Of a stretch of 64,000 bases of DNA, positions 10,100 through 20,178 are shown piece by piece. The DNA lies in assembly GCA_030278955.1 (NCBI GenBank), contig JAOANR010000004.1, positions 15,488,428-15,552,427 of the forward strand, read 5' to 3'. The notes under the pieces were generated by a model. That model saw only the letters and a program-made list of their open reading frames with translations. It did not search any database and had not been told where the DNA came from. This stretch comes from Hygrophila difformis. Its lineage: Eukaryota; Streptophyta; Magnoliopsida; Lamiales; Acanthaceae. The position numbers were made by a program, and so were the translations under genes. How positions within the stretch are numbered: the first letter of the stretch is position 1; every line of letters starts with the position of its first letter.

Positions 10100-11870
10100 A
10101 GTTATGGTGCAATCAATGTGATAGCATGTCAAGAGACCATCCCAATTCCCAACCATCCACAAATATACAATGGCTATAAAATAAAAAGGATAAAACTGTC
10201 AAACATATATTACCATATTTTTAGTAACAAAATCATTCACAATATCAATTTAGTTATGTGTATTCTTAAATACATAATATATAAAAAATTTGCATAAATT
10301 TTTTTCTTTTGACATAATTTATGGTATAATAAGATGAAAATAATCTTTATTTATCTCTCTCACTTGTCTTTCTCGCGTCCCTCATAATCTATTATTTTTT
10401 ATTTGAAATTTCTAAAATCTGATAGGATATTTAAACTTCTTACATCGAGTAGATAAATTTTCATATAAAGAATATTCAAATCCGAGTTCATTTAAGAAAG
10501 TTAGAGCCATTTGGAGTTCGTCACATAGGTTGTGTTGTACATACTCCATCGCTGAATTATACAGCCTACGTCGCTGAATTATATAGCCTATATGGCTAAA
10601 TTGTATCACCCTCTGTCGTTGAAATGTAAATGATGTATTTCTTAAAAATCACAATGAACTTCAAATGACTCTAACTTTCTCAAATGAACTCGGATTTTGA
10701 CGTTCTTTATATGAAAATTTACCTACTCAATACAAAGAATCTAAATATCCTATCAAATTTTATAAATTCCAAATAGAAAAATACTAGATTTATAAAATAA
10801 AAGATATCTTGTGCTCGTTGATTTGAAAATCCGCTATTTATCTTTTTGATGTTTCTAGAATTTGATATGATATTTAAATCTCTTGCATCGAGTAGATAAT
10901 TTTTTATATAAAAAAACATCCAAATTCGAGTTCATTTGAGAAAGCTAGAGCAATTTGAAGTTTGTCATATAAGCTTTGTTGTATATGCTCCGTCGCAGAA
11001 TTACACATCCTCTGTCGCTTAATTATAGAGCCTCTGTCGCTGAATTGTACACCTTCTGTCGCTGAATTGTACACCTTCTGTCGCTGAAATGTAAATGTCG
11101 TGTTTCTTAAAATCACAATGAACTTGAAATGGCTCTGACTTTCTCAAACGAACTCGAATTTTGGCGTTCTTTATATAAAAATTTACCTACTCAATGCAAG
11201 AAATCTAAATGTCCTATCACATTTTAAAAATTCCAAATAGAAAAATACCAAAAGAAATTAAAAAAATATATATCTTATGCTTGTTGATTTGAAAATTCGT
11301 TATTTATCTTTTTGGTATTTCTAAAATTTGATATAATATTTAAATTGCTTGCATCGAGTAGATAAGTTTTCATATAAAGAATATTCAAATCCGAGTTCAT
11401 TTGAAAAAATTGGAGCCATTTGAAATTTGTCACATATACTTTGTTGTATAAGCTCTGTCGCTGAAATACAGAGACTATGTCGCTGAATTGCAAAGCCTTC
11501 ATGTTCAATTGTGTATCATCTGTCGCTGAAATATAAATACTATGTTGCTGAAAATCGCAATAAACTCAAATGGTTATAACTTTCTCAAATGAACTCGGAT
11601 TTTGACGATCTTTATATGAAAAACTACCTATTCGATGCAAGAAATCTAAATATCCTGTCAGATTTTAAAATTTCCAAACATAAAAATAGAAGATATGAAG
11701 GATGAGAGAAGGCCAAGAATGAGGAATGGGAGATAAATGAAGATCATTTCAATCTTATTAAAATTACAAGATTGCCATTTGCATTAATCTTAACCATTAA
11801 ATTCAATTTCTCATCAATGGCTCATATTAACGTCTTCATGTCAAGAGACATGAGTCTCCGCACCATAACT
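10100..11870. mobile_element. Foldback-like element with long imperfect inverted arms
   Basis: The ends are the inverted 11-mers AGTTATGGTGC (10100-10110) and GCACCATAACT (11860-11870). Moving inward, further inverted similarity appears: CATGTCAAGAGA on the left and its complement near 11840-11852 on the right, then ATAAGATGAAAATAATC (left, about 10330) against the complement of the segment near 11740-11760, then the array below. No transposase frame is present. A flanking target duplication was not recognised, so the class (Mutator-like, foldback or another) is open. It looks like a non-autonomous DNA element. Confidence 0.5.
10395..11695. repeat. Three tandem units of about 450 bp, each internally palindromic, with a minisatellite core
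   Basis: Units begin near 10403, 10851 and 11320 at the phrase TTTCTAAAATTTGATA and run head to tail. Within each, the left half (CATATAAAGAATATTCAAATCCGAGTTC..GAGAAAGTTAGAGCC) is the reverse complement of the right half (..GGCTCTGACTTTCTC..GAACTCGGATTTTGACGTTC). Between the halves lies a minisatellite of about 21 bp built on GTCGCTGAATTGTACA, with up to four copies in the middle unit. The single-strand form would fold into long hairpins. Short ORFs here are repeat artefacts. Confidence 0.75.
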
Positions 11871-12180
11871 TTTGCCTTTTATATCTTAATGTTGTTTTTC
11901 TCTATTTATATTTTCCTATAATAAGAATCTTGAATTTATGATTTCGTATGAATTATGGTGACTAGGGATGAAATTGGGACAGATAACTTTTGCCCGATCA
12001 GATGTCGTATTCGATTATATTCGGATTTGAATCCGAATTTTGCTATCCAACGGATGTTTATTGGATATGGATACAGACACAGATATTTAAAAGTGAATAC
12101 AAGGTCGGATATGAGATTGTAAATATCCGTCTATATCAGAAAATCCAGATATCATTCGGATTTTCAACCTGAATATTTAT
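11871..12180. other. Intergenic, nothing recognised
   Basis: Moderately AT-rich, with a stretch rich in GGAT/ATCC words (11960-12170) that looks like a decayed repeat. No terminal repeats or coding frame could be supported. Confidence 0.4.
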
Positions 12181-12239
12181 ATATATATTATATTAAATAT
12201 AAAATAGATAAATAATATATATATATATATATATATATG
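12181..12239. repeat. TA-rich simple repeat
   Basis: A run of alternating T and A, broken in the first half and continuous (AT)n in the second. Ordinary microsatellite. Confidence 0.9.
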
Positions 12240-12264
12240 AATATAATCAAAAGCCTGAGAGCCC

Positions 12265-12427
12265 GGGGATGAGGACTTCGCCCAAGTAGTTAAGTCCCTT
12301 GACTTCCAACGGAATGTTGGAGTTTTGATTCCCTACCGGACCCCTATCCCTCCCTTTTATTCCCCTGTAATTGTGAGGCATGGACTTCCACCACCCATTT
12401 CTCAGGCCTTCAATGGCTCATTCAAAA
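12265..12427 (+). mobile_element. tRNA-derived SINE with 16-bp TSD
   Basis: The 16-bp direct repeat AAAAGCCTGAGAGCCC at 12249-12264 and 12428-12443 flanks about 163 bp. The body has an A-box-like AGTAGTTAAGTCC, a B-box-like GGAGTTTTGATTCCC and a 3' end CAATGGCTCATTC followed by A residues. It differs from the SINEs at 359-745. The intact duplication suggests a fairly recent insertion. Confidence 0.8.
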
Positions 12428-12443
12428 AAAAGCCTGAGAGCCC

Positions 12444-12880
12444 TATGTAATTAATAAAATGAGTTAATAAATAAAATGGGTCATGTGAAGGCACCTATTC
12501 CAGTTTTGGGCCAATAAAGTTTAATTTTTTATTTTAGGCCATTAGAAACCTATCTTGTTTTATTTTAGGTCATCCAGTCTTTTCAAAAAGTAAAATGACC
12601 CACCAACTTTTTTTTATTACACTTTGACCCAAAACTTCAGATTTTTCATTAAATTTAGTCCAATGATAGCCTATCATGCTTTGATAATTAAATTAAGCAC
12701 TGAACCTCATACCTTAGGTTTGACCGCCTTGCCGCCGGATTTTCTAAACTCCGGGATTTTACGAAATTCCTCCAATCAGGCAGCCACAACCGATGGTTCA
12801 CCGATCCTTGGCTCCTTCATCAACAAACAACATAGGCCTATTTCTTTTCCTACCTTAGGATGTAATATGATATAGGCAAA
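12444..12880. other. Intergenic, nothing recognised
   Basis: AT-rich sequence between the SINE and the left limit of EVE2. No supportable gene or repeat terminus was found. Confidence 0.4.
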
Positions 12881-13133
12881 GGGTTTAACTATTTTATTGG
12901 AATATTGAGAATACTGGAAGCCTGGATTTTATTGGAGAAATATTAAAAATATTATTCAAACATAATTCCCCTAATAGAGAAGACAAACAGTTAGCTCCTT
13001 ATGGAGGATGCTAGACTCTTGGGGTTGTACCCCCATACTATTACATACAAAAAGGAAATTTTTGTAGAAAGAAAATATTACAAATATTTTGAACAGTTGG
13101 GAGGATTTTTCGATACCTTCCATCTGCTTCAAA

Positions 13134-13149
13134 CTTCTCTATTTATAGG
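13134..13149 (-). promoter_or_regulatory. TATA box of caulimovirid-type promoter (EVE2)
   Basis: On the minus strand the sequence is CCTATAAATAGAGAAG, a strong plant TATA box. It lies downstream of the last decayed frames of EVE2, the usual place for the pregenomic promoter between the last ORF and the leader. The region upstream on the minus strand (13150-13700) has no coding frame with recognisable motifs. Activity cannot be judged. Confidence 0.45.
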
Positions 13150-13921
13150 CGCCTGTGGACTTCAATCCCGGATTCCAATCTTCCTCTAATTCCTTGTGAT
13201 GTCACTACGTTCATCCAATGGCATTAATTTCCACTGGTTACATTATTGTCCTTCAGAAATTATTTCATTTACGTGGCTACTTTGTCAACTCTCCACCTTC
13301 TTTTGCCGACCATTATTTGCCAACTACCCCTCTTTACTTTGTCAGCCATTTATTATGGGATATTGCCGACACCACTTTTTTGTCTTACATCCAGTTGTTC
13401 TCACTTTGGCTTGTGAAAGTTTTTTGGATGTTTCTTCCCTTTGTGATGTTCGAATCCGGATTTTCATGCCAAATAGGGGTTTTTCCTGTTCTGTGCAATA
13501 TGGGCATATGTTGTTATCCCATTTGCCAACATGCATCATATTACATGCCTTTTTCTGGTGGATTTAGTTGCTGGAAACTTATTTTCCCAGATGAGTCTTT
13601 TCGAACGAGGCTTTCGCAAACTCTGTGCTTTTCCCTATTAAAAAATTAACCAGGAACAATCGATTTAAATTGTTTGAAAATATTTTAAATGGATATTTAA
13701 CATTTTTCATATCCGTGAGACAGACCCCAAATCCCCAGTTCGTCTAGTGGAGATCTCATCTTCACTAATGGAATAAACTAATGGTGTCTTCTCCTCAACA
13801 AACTTGACTCTGTTGAAGGCAATCATATCAAGCCTATGTAATTTAATAAATGAAAGACTGGATATGAACCTTTCCCAATGATTTCTATAGCCAATAATAT
13901 GAACTTAAGCTCCATATATCA

Positions 13922-14578
13922 TCATTGTAGGTGCGAGTTATTCTGCCATGATTCATACACCGCACTACTTATCAATCCCGGAAGTTTTTCGATCTCCGAG
14001 AACCCTGGTGATTGAATATGAACAGATGCTAATGCTCCAAAGTCATACCACTTTCGAACCTCTTCTAGCTTCGATCCCTCGAGCATCCAGACCCTGTTGT
14101 ATTTCCAGGATGTTTCGATTACCATCTTGCTCGGGTTAATTCCCATTTTGAAAACCAGTTGTTCCCATTTTTCTTGGCAGTCCAGCCATGACGTAAAAGG
14201 GCTCTTCTCGTCTGAATTAACTTTAGAGGTTCCTGTCATTGGCGTAAGGTTAATTTCTTATTCTTTTACCTCAGAGGCGGTGGGTTGACTTGAGCTTTCG
14301 GAAATGTGTCTTTCCTCTTACACAATATTTTTTTTCAGCATCCGACAATGGTTCTTTTGAAGCAATGCTTGAATCTTCTCCTTCGTATATGACCACCTTA
14401 GTTTATTGGGCATTTCTCTTTGTTTATTAAGGAGGCTGACGCTTTCCTGATTGACTCTAATATTGATTCCCATAGTATTGTCATTGTATATGGGAGGTTC
14501 GTATATGATTGTGGACCATGTCCATATTGCTCTATTGTATTTAGTCAGTTGTTCTTGTATTGATATCCAGTTGTCCAA
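13922..14578 (-). pseudogene. EVE2 frame fragments downstream of RT (function unassigned)
   Basis: Two minus-strand fragments (14578-14318 and 14239-13922) carry tryptophan-rich, plausible protein sequence but no motif that I recognise with certainty. By position they could be the C-terminal part of the polymerase frame or the ORF that follows it (transactivator/viroplasmin in related viruses). They are separated by stops, so they are relics. Confidence 0.4.
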
Positions 14579-14979
14579 AATACTTTGATAGCTCCTCTAG
14601 ATTTTATCTGAGGTGCTCGAATCTCATAATAACAGAATCTGCTTCAAATGCTTCCATCCCTCGCCAAGAAATCTGCAAGAACATTTTCATGAGGTTTTAT
14701 AACATCAATCTAGAAAATACAAGCTTCTTCAATTTTTGATTCAAGTTTATTTTAGAAAAGCTCTAACATTTGTATTATCAACTTTTAATATAAATTTCTT
14801 TACAAGTAATAATAAAGATCATTTTTAAAATGTTTTCCACACTGTAAATAATTTGTTTTCGTTAATATGCCAAAGTTTGGCTTGTTATTCACTGAACAAC
14901 CCTCCTATGTATCTATAAGATTATTGCCCCGTAGTTGTTTTTTTCATGAGCACTCCTGTCCATTGAAAATCATTGACGT

Positions 14980-15900
14980 CTGTTAGACTACCAGGTCATC
15001 CTCATCCTGAGGTATCGCGAGTTTTGGCAAGCTACTACAGACTTGCTTTAGTTCGCGAATTCTCTTAGTATGGATTTCTTCCCATTTTCATATAGAGCTT
15101 TTAGTTCCTTTCGGGAGTGGTCTAAAATCATCTCTATATTGCAAGATCTTTAATAAACATACCTGAAAAATTTACGACTCCTAAGAAACTTGAAGTTGTT
15201 TCTTGTCTTTTAATATATCAGGAAAATTGCATATTTTCTCCACAATGTGTTTCTGTAACTCTATCCCCCCCTTCTTCGATTTGAACTCCTAAGAATTCAA
15301 TTTTGTTAGTAGCGATGGTGGCCTTTTTCTCAGAACAAGGACTTCCCTGTGGCATGCATCTGAAAATATCTCAAGATGTTTAATATGTTCTTTAATATTT
15401 CGAGATGCAATCAGAATGTCATTAAATTAGACGAACATAAACTCTAGATAATCTTTAAATAGATTATCCATTTTTCTTTTGGAATATCTAAGGGGCATTT
15501 GAAAGCCCCATTTGATGCAATCATTTAAGTAATCTCTACTCGGAATGTAATAACCATCAAACTGCCATCCTGGGTTTACCTCTTTTTTATTTCACCATAA
15601 TTTTTTACCAACAATCCAGGGCTGCTATAGGCTGAAACTCCAGGCTCGATGAGTTTAATATCGATATACCCCTTGATAATTTGTTGCATATCTTTCTTAT
15701 CCTGCATCTTCATTAAAATGGGTTTTTTTCGAACGTACGCATATTTATATTGTTCTTTTACCTGTAGAGTAGCTTCGATTTTATTTTTATCCCACCATGC
15801 CAGTGGATCCTCATTAAAGTTTCTCTGGATAAGTTGACATTTCCGAGGGACAATTTAGTTTCCTCACTAAAGTCTAATGAAGTTATATTTAATGTCTTCA
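14980..15900 (-). pseudogene. EVE2 reverse transcriptase relic
   Basis: Minus-strand fragments in shifting frames match the layout of a caulimovirid reverse transcriptase: a substrate-binding stretch ending W-G-F-Q-M-P near 15500, then the catalytic region near 15405-15440. There a stop codon stands directly before F-N-D-I-L-I-A-S, so the first of the two catalytic aspartates is an asparagine. Several further stops follow. The enzyme cannot be functional. In the living virus this domain copies pregenomic RNA into DNA. Confidence 0.7.
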
Positions 15901-16140
15901 TTTCCTACATTGCTTTTTTGAGGTTTATAATTTCCTCAATAGATGCATCATCAAACCCCTGTTGTCTGAAAGATAATAAAGCCTTACCAAACTTTCTTTT
16001 ATCCTGCATTTTTTTGGGTTAGTTTGGCATCATTATCACTACGTTTGTTGTGAAATAATATAGGCATTAACCTGTTGAATGCCTTTTCTTTTGAAATCTT
16101 TATGCAGGTTAGAACTCTGCTAAAATCTTGGTCAGTTAAG

Positions 16141-16356
16141 TTATAGGAGTTCTGGGATAAATGTCAACATTAATTTCCGTGCATATAAATTTCCTACCAT
16201 AGTTAAAAGAAGACCATCTCTAAGGTTATTAATTCTTTTATCAACAACTGATGGATGTAATTCAGAATCAATATCCTCTTTGAAGGTTGCCTTATTTACT
16301 ACTTCGATGACTCCTATGTGGATCCATTTCATAGTAATGGCAATTTCTTCTTTCAT
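16141..16356 (-). pseudogene. EVE2 movement-protein-like fragment (30K type)
   Basis: An open stretch of 71 codons has the pattern W-I-H-I-G-x-I-E-V, then K-A-T-F-K, a short acidic loop and D-G-L-L, which resembles the core of 30K-type movement proteins of Caulimoviridae. It sits between the capsid region and RT. Flanking sequence is frameshifted. The call rests on pattern memory of the family and is moderate. Confidence 0.4.
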
Positions 16357-16610
16357 TCTGCTTAATTCCTCAAGAATTTATTCTTTAAGAATTAATTACA
16401 TATCCATAACAATTTAAATAAGTTCCATAAGAATTGCAAACTCACCTGCACTTACCTTATAAATGATGTTATGTCTTCTCTGATTGAGTCCCATTTGATT
16501 GAGAACTCGTCCTGAATCCGTTATATGTGCTGAGGTTGGAGTCTTGTCACATTATTCTTTCCATGGTTCGATTCGAAATCGTCATCCGTGTAAAGAATCC
16601 AGACATGTTC

Positions 16611-17984
16611 TCAGTGGTCTAAATCATGTCCTCTACAGTCAGACTCGGTTGAAGTTCCATCTGAGTATAAGTCTGAGTCGCTTCTTAATTCTTTCTCGTA
16701 GATGCTTTCATCCGAGGGAATGTCTTCAAACTGATATACTGATACCAATTTTCCATGATAAACCGCTTCCAGGATATCTTTCGTGGCCTCGTACTTTCGT
16801 ATCTCACGATATTGAGAGTAATTGGGTGAGATATGGCCTTTGACCCCACACCTCCAACACTTACAGTCTTTGAAGCTTTCGTTGGCTCGGGTATGGGCTC
16901 GTCTGAACGTTCTTTTTAAGGTCGTTCTCCTTGTGCTTCTGGCTGCTGAGCTAGTTGAGCCTTGGATGAACTTTTCATCCTTCCAGTTCTTTGTCCAGCT
17001 TTGTATGTTCTGGCCTTGCTCTTGGACCACCATGTTCTTCCTCTTCGGAATGGAGGTGTTCTGAAACTCTTGCTATACGAGTTTTGACTCTTCTTCCTTC
17101 TTTTTTTTCTTCTGAGAGCAAAGAGGGGTTCTTTTAATTATACCTCTTAATCTTTTTATGTTTTTTTGGGCTGCTGCCTGTTGACACCATTCTTTAAGCT
17201 TACCCTTTAGGAAGGACATTCTTCGGGCTACTGAGTCCACCGTACTAGGGGGTACTAAGTATGATTGAATCACCATCTCTCTCCATGGGCTTCAAACATT
17301 GCAAAGATCATGAGACATGCCACTTCGGCTGTCATTTTACCACGAAAAAAGTATTACAAAACTAGTAGATATATTCGTCTACTGCGCAAATACTTCTTAA
17401 CTCTAGTCCCAAGAGGGCTTGGGTATAGACCTTGATCTTTTCATCTTCTTTTTCTTCAAAATAACCATCCTCTACAAAATGAGTTTTGAATAGGAGACCA
17501 AAACATTCGCAGATTGTGCTCTTGGATTCTCCTTCAAAGATTTGTTCTTTTAAGGCTGTCGTGGATTTCTTCCAGTCAAATTTGCAGATCCTTCAAGACT
17601 CGGCTCTATCAATCTGACAAAGTTCTCTTTGTCAACATCCAGGGTGGTTGCTGTAATTTTCATTGAAGCTACCCATTCGTCGATCAGCTCCTCAATGTTT
17701 CGGAAGTCGATGATATCAAGGTTCAGTGCTATACGGCTATACCATATGGATTTAATGGTTGAAAGCATCGTCTTGGCCCAAGGTGTGGAATCTGGTACCC
17801 TACTCGGGTTTTGTCCTGGGTTGCATCCGGGATTAATCATCACCTCAGGATACCTGTTCGTGCGGAAGTCTGTACCTTCTCTCATTGGAATATCAGGTGG
17901 TCTTTCGTAGGGCATGTTGGATCCTGATTCTTCTGCATAACCCAAGTGAAGAACTTTATTGGGTTTCACATTAACTAGATCCAT
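16611..17984 (-). pseudogene. EVE2 capsid-protein relic with zinc knuckle
   Basis: Minus-strand fragments 17984-17550, 17276-17073 and 17033-16611 follow each other. The first contains a W-Y-S-R-I stretch and an acidic D-I-I-D-F helix-like segment, the last a basic region, then a CCHC knuckle near 16830-16870 followed by an acidic, serine-rich tail (S-D-S-D). This basic region, knuckle and acidic tail layout is typical of Caulimoviridae capsid proteins. The last cysteine of the knuckle reads as tyrosine (C-x2-C-x4-H-x4-Y), a further sign of decay. Stops separate the fragments. Confidence 0.65.
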
Positions 17985-18479
17985 AATTCCAAGCTGGGAA
18001 AATGATTCTGTTAATTCTTGTAGATCTGATAGATTTGCTCTTTAAACACTAATCGATTGTTTTGAAGAGATCGATCATAAGTTCTTCTTGTGTTTTCTGC
18101 TTTGGAAACATTGTTACTTTACACTTTTGATGTAAAGTCTGTAAGGTCCTAATGCGTCTCTAATATTTGCTTGGTTATTTTTGGAAGATCCAGGAATTTC
18201 CTTCCAAGTTTTTTTTATATTCAAAATTTCAAATTTCATCTGTTGCTTGATTCAAGTTATCGATTTTCTAGGTAAAGTCAATACCCGATTACCATAATCT
18301 TGAATCATTTTTTAGATCTCTCTTAAGTCTTGTGAAAACGTAGAGCTCCCCGGATCAATTTCTTTCTAACCCGTTCATCTCATTTTATGAAGAAATCCAT
18401 TTTATAATATCTTGCTCTATGGACAAGTTCAAGAATTTCTTTTGGAAAATCCATTCTTTATTTTAAAATATTGGAAATA

Positions 18480-19130
18480 ACTTTTAGGTTTCAAATTATG
18501 TGAATATAATTAAGGGGTAATTATTGATAAATACCTCTCACAAAAGATTATTCAAGTTCAGTACCTATCATAATATTTTATTTCAATTCAGTACCTAATT
18601 TTATCCTTATGTGAAACAGATTGACAAATATGCCCCTGATCAAGTTCAATACATTTTTCTTATAGGTCTGATACATTTTATTAAGTATTATATTATATGA
18701 AGGTAAACTGATATAAATGTAAAGTGGTTACGGTGGTTCATTACTTTATAAATTATAGTATTTTTGATCTTCTGCAGAGAACGTAATTAATCGAAATATA
18801 TGCCATGATCATTCGCAATATTTATCATTCAAAGCAAAATTTCTGGGTCTACCTCGCTTCCGCAGTATAAGCTTTGTGATTGAAACTTTCTGCTCGAGTC
18901 CTTCAACGAGTAACCTTCTTTCCTCGTCTGCTATCCTTCTTTCAGGCCCCCTCTCGGAAATCACTGTATGATGACATGACTCTCAAAATATGTTTCACTC
19001 ACTCACATATATTCAAAATTTTGGTAGACTTTAGAAAAATACTCGAAGATATTTACTGGAATGATCAGGCTATTGAACTTAGCCGATCATCTTTTTATTG
19101 AAAACACTAAAGTCACTCATAATTTACATC
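18480..19130. other. Noncoding region between EVE2 and EVE1 parts
   Basis: AT-rich sequence with no recognisable coding frame. On the minus strand it would be leader sequence downstream of the promoter at 19221-19232. No tRNA-Met primer-binding motif could be found here, although one would be expected for an intact viral leader. Confidence 0.4.
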
Positions 19131-19220
19131 AAGGAGAGAATTAAAAGATTACAAAGGCTTGCAAGCGAAAGAATACTATGATAGGTATCTTCACTTCTGC
19201 ATTCTTCGTGAATCCTTCCT

Positions 19221-19232
19221 CCTTTTATAGAT
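19221..19232 (-). promoter_or_regulatory. TATA box of caulimovirid-type promoter (EVE1)
   Basis: The minus-strand sequence ATCTATAAAAGG lies about 270 bp beyond the last recognisable frame of EVE1 (ending near 19502). This matches the place of the pregenomic RNA promoter between the last ORF and the leader in Caulimoviridae. Whether it still works is unknown. Confidence 0.45.
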
Positions 19233-19501
19233 GGAGTCTTGAAGATCATGTGGTTCTGAAATGATTTACGTGGCCTCATCTCCGTCCTTTATTTCTCTTT
19301 TATTATTGAGATTCCATAGTTGTCATTTTCGTCTTTTAATCATACATTATTAGCCGTCCTCTTTGTTTTGTTGTCTTCAATCATTCACTTTTTTATTGAT
19401 TCTCTTCATTGTCTTCTTGTTCAATTGCGTCATTGCATACATCTTGCCGCGTTATTCTTTTCTTAGTGCTACATTGGTCCTCTTTATCGTCACTGCTTAC
19501 T

Positions 19502-20178
19502 TCACTTCGTTGTCTCTTTCCGAAGAAATGTTCTTGTTTTCAGACTTGTAGTTGATTTTTCTACAGCCTTCTTCCAAATATTCTTTACTTCTTCTGAGCA
19601 TTCGAAGTTGTATGTGTCAAATTTTTGAATTAATCCTGCTAAGTTTCCTGATCTGAATCCTGGAGCGTTCAATTGTTCAATCATTAAGACTTCTTCATTT
19701 CCAAAAAAGATTCCCGCTCCTTGGTTGTATCGTCTTTTCATTTGTTCATTGACAATGTGTATTCCCATTGCTCTTTTGAAGTGGATGTATTTGCCATTGA
19801 AGATTTCTGTTTTGGTTGTTCCATAGTCTTGAGGGTAGCTTTCTGGTTTAATGATTTCTTCTGCAATAATAAGATGGTAGGTTGAGTATTTGACTTCTGG
19901 ACTAATAGAGAATACCTTTAGTTTCTGGGTTTTGGGTCTTATGTTTAAACCTATTATTACGGCTAATTTGGATATTTCGGTTCGTAAGGGGGATAGGAAA
20001 ATAGTTATGATAAAACCGAATTTAAAACAGTTTGAAATAAAGTTCGGGTCACAGCCTGGTAAAATTGTAACTTGTGGGTGTAAGGATTTGGTGAATTCAG
20101 TATAGAATGATGTTTCTTGTCTGGGTAAAGAGTATATATAACTATTAAGGGTATGGTATTCTGATAAAAAGTTTCTTG
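19502..20178 (-). pseudogene. EVE1 last ORF, distal part (interrupted by element A)
   Basis: Minus-strand open fragments (19768-19502 and the stretch 20178-19770 in adjoining frames) continue the frame that stops at 42458 on the other side of element A. The TSD of A, TCTTG, is at 20174-20178 and 42458-42462. In related viruses the ORF after the polymerase is the transactivator/viroplasmin, and that is the likely identity by position. No diagnostic motif was recognised. Confidence 0.5.

Larger units (their letters stand above)
12890..18480 (-). other. EVE2: integrated, decayed caulimovirid (plant pararetrovirus) sequence
   Basis: On the minus strand the order is capsid-like region with zinc knuckle (17984-16611), movement-protein-like fragment (16356-16141), reverse transcriptase region (about 15900-14980), further frame fragments (14578-13922) and a promoter-like region with a TATA box (13134-13149). 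This is the content of a Caulimoviridae genome. All frames carry several stops and shifts, and the RT catalytic motif is damaged. Its capsid region does not visibly resemble that of EVE1, so it is another virus lineage. Limits are approximate, as no terminal repeat or duplication marks viral integration. Confidence 0.75.

Noticed and set aside
10400..11690. CRISPR-like regularly spaced repeats (GTCGCTGAATT)
   Set aside because: Units are directly adjacent and spacer-free, lie inside palindromic arms, and the genome is a plant.
11950..12180. Possible hAT start (CTAGGGATGAAA)
   Set aside because: No matching inverted end or 8-bp duplication could be found on the other side.
13196..13649. Plus-strand ORFs of 123 and 143 codons
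   Set aside because: They overlap in two frames in the noncoding region upstream of a minus-strand caulimovirid TATA box and show no motifs.
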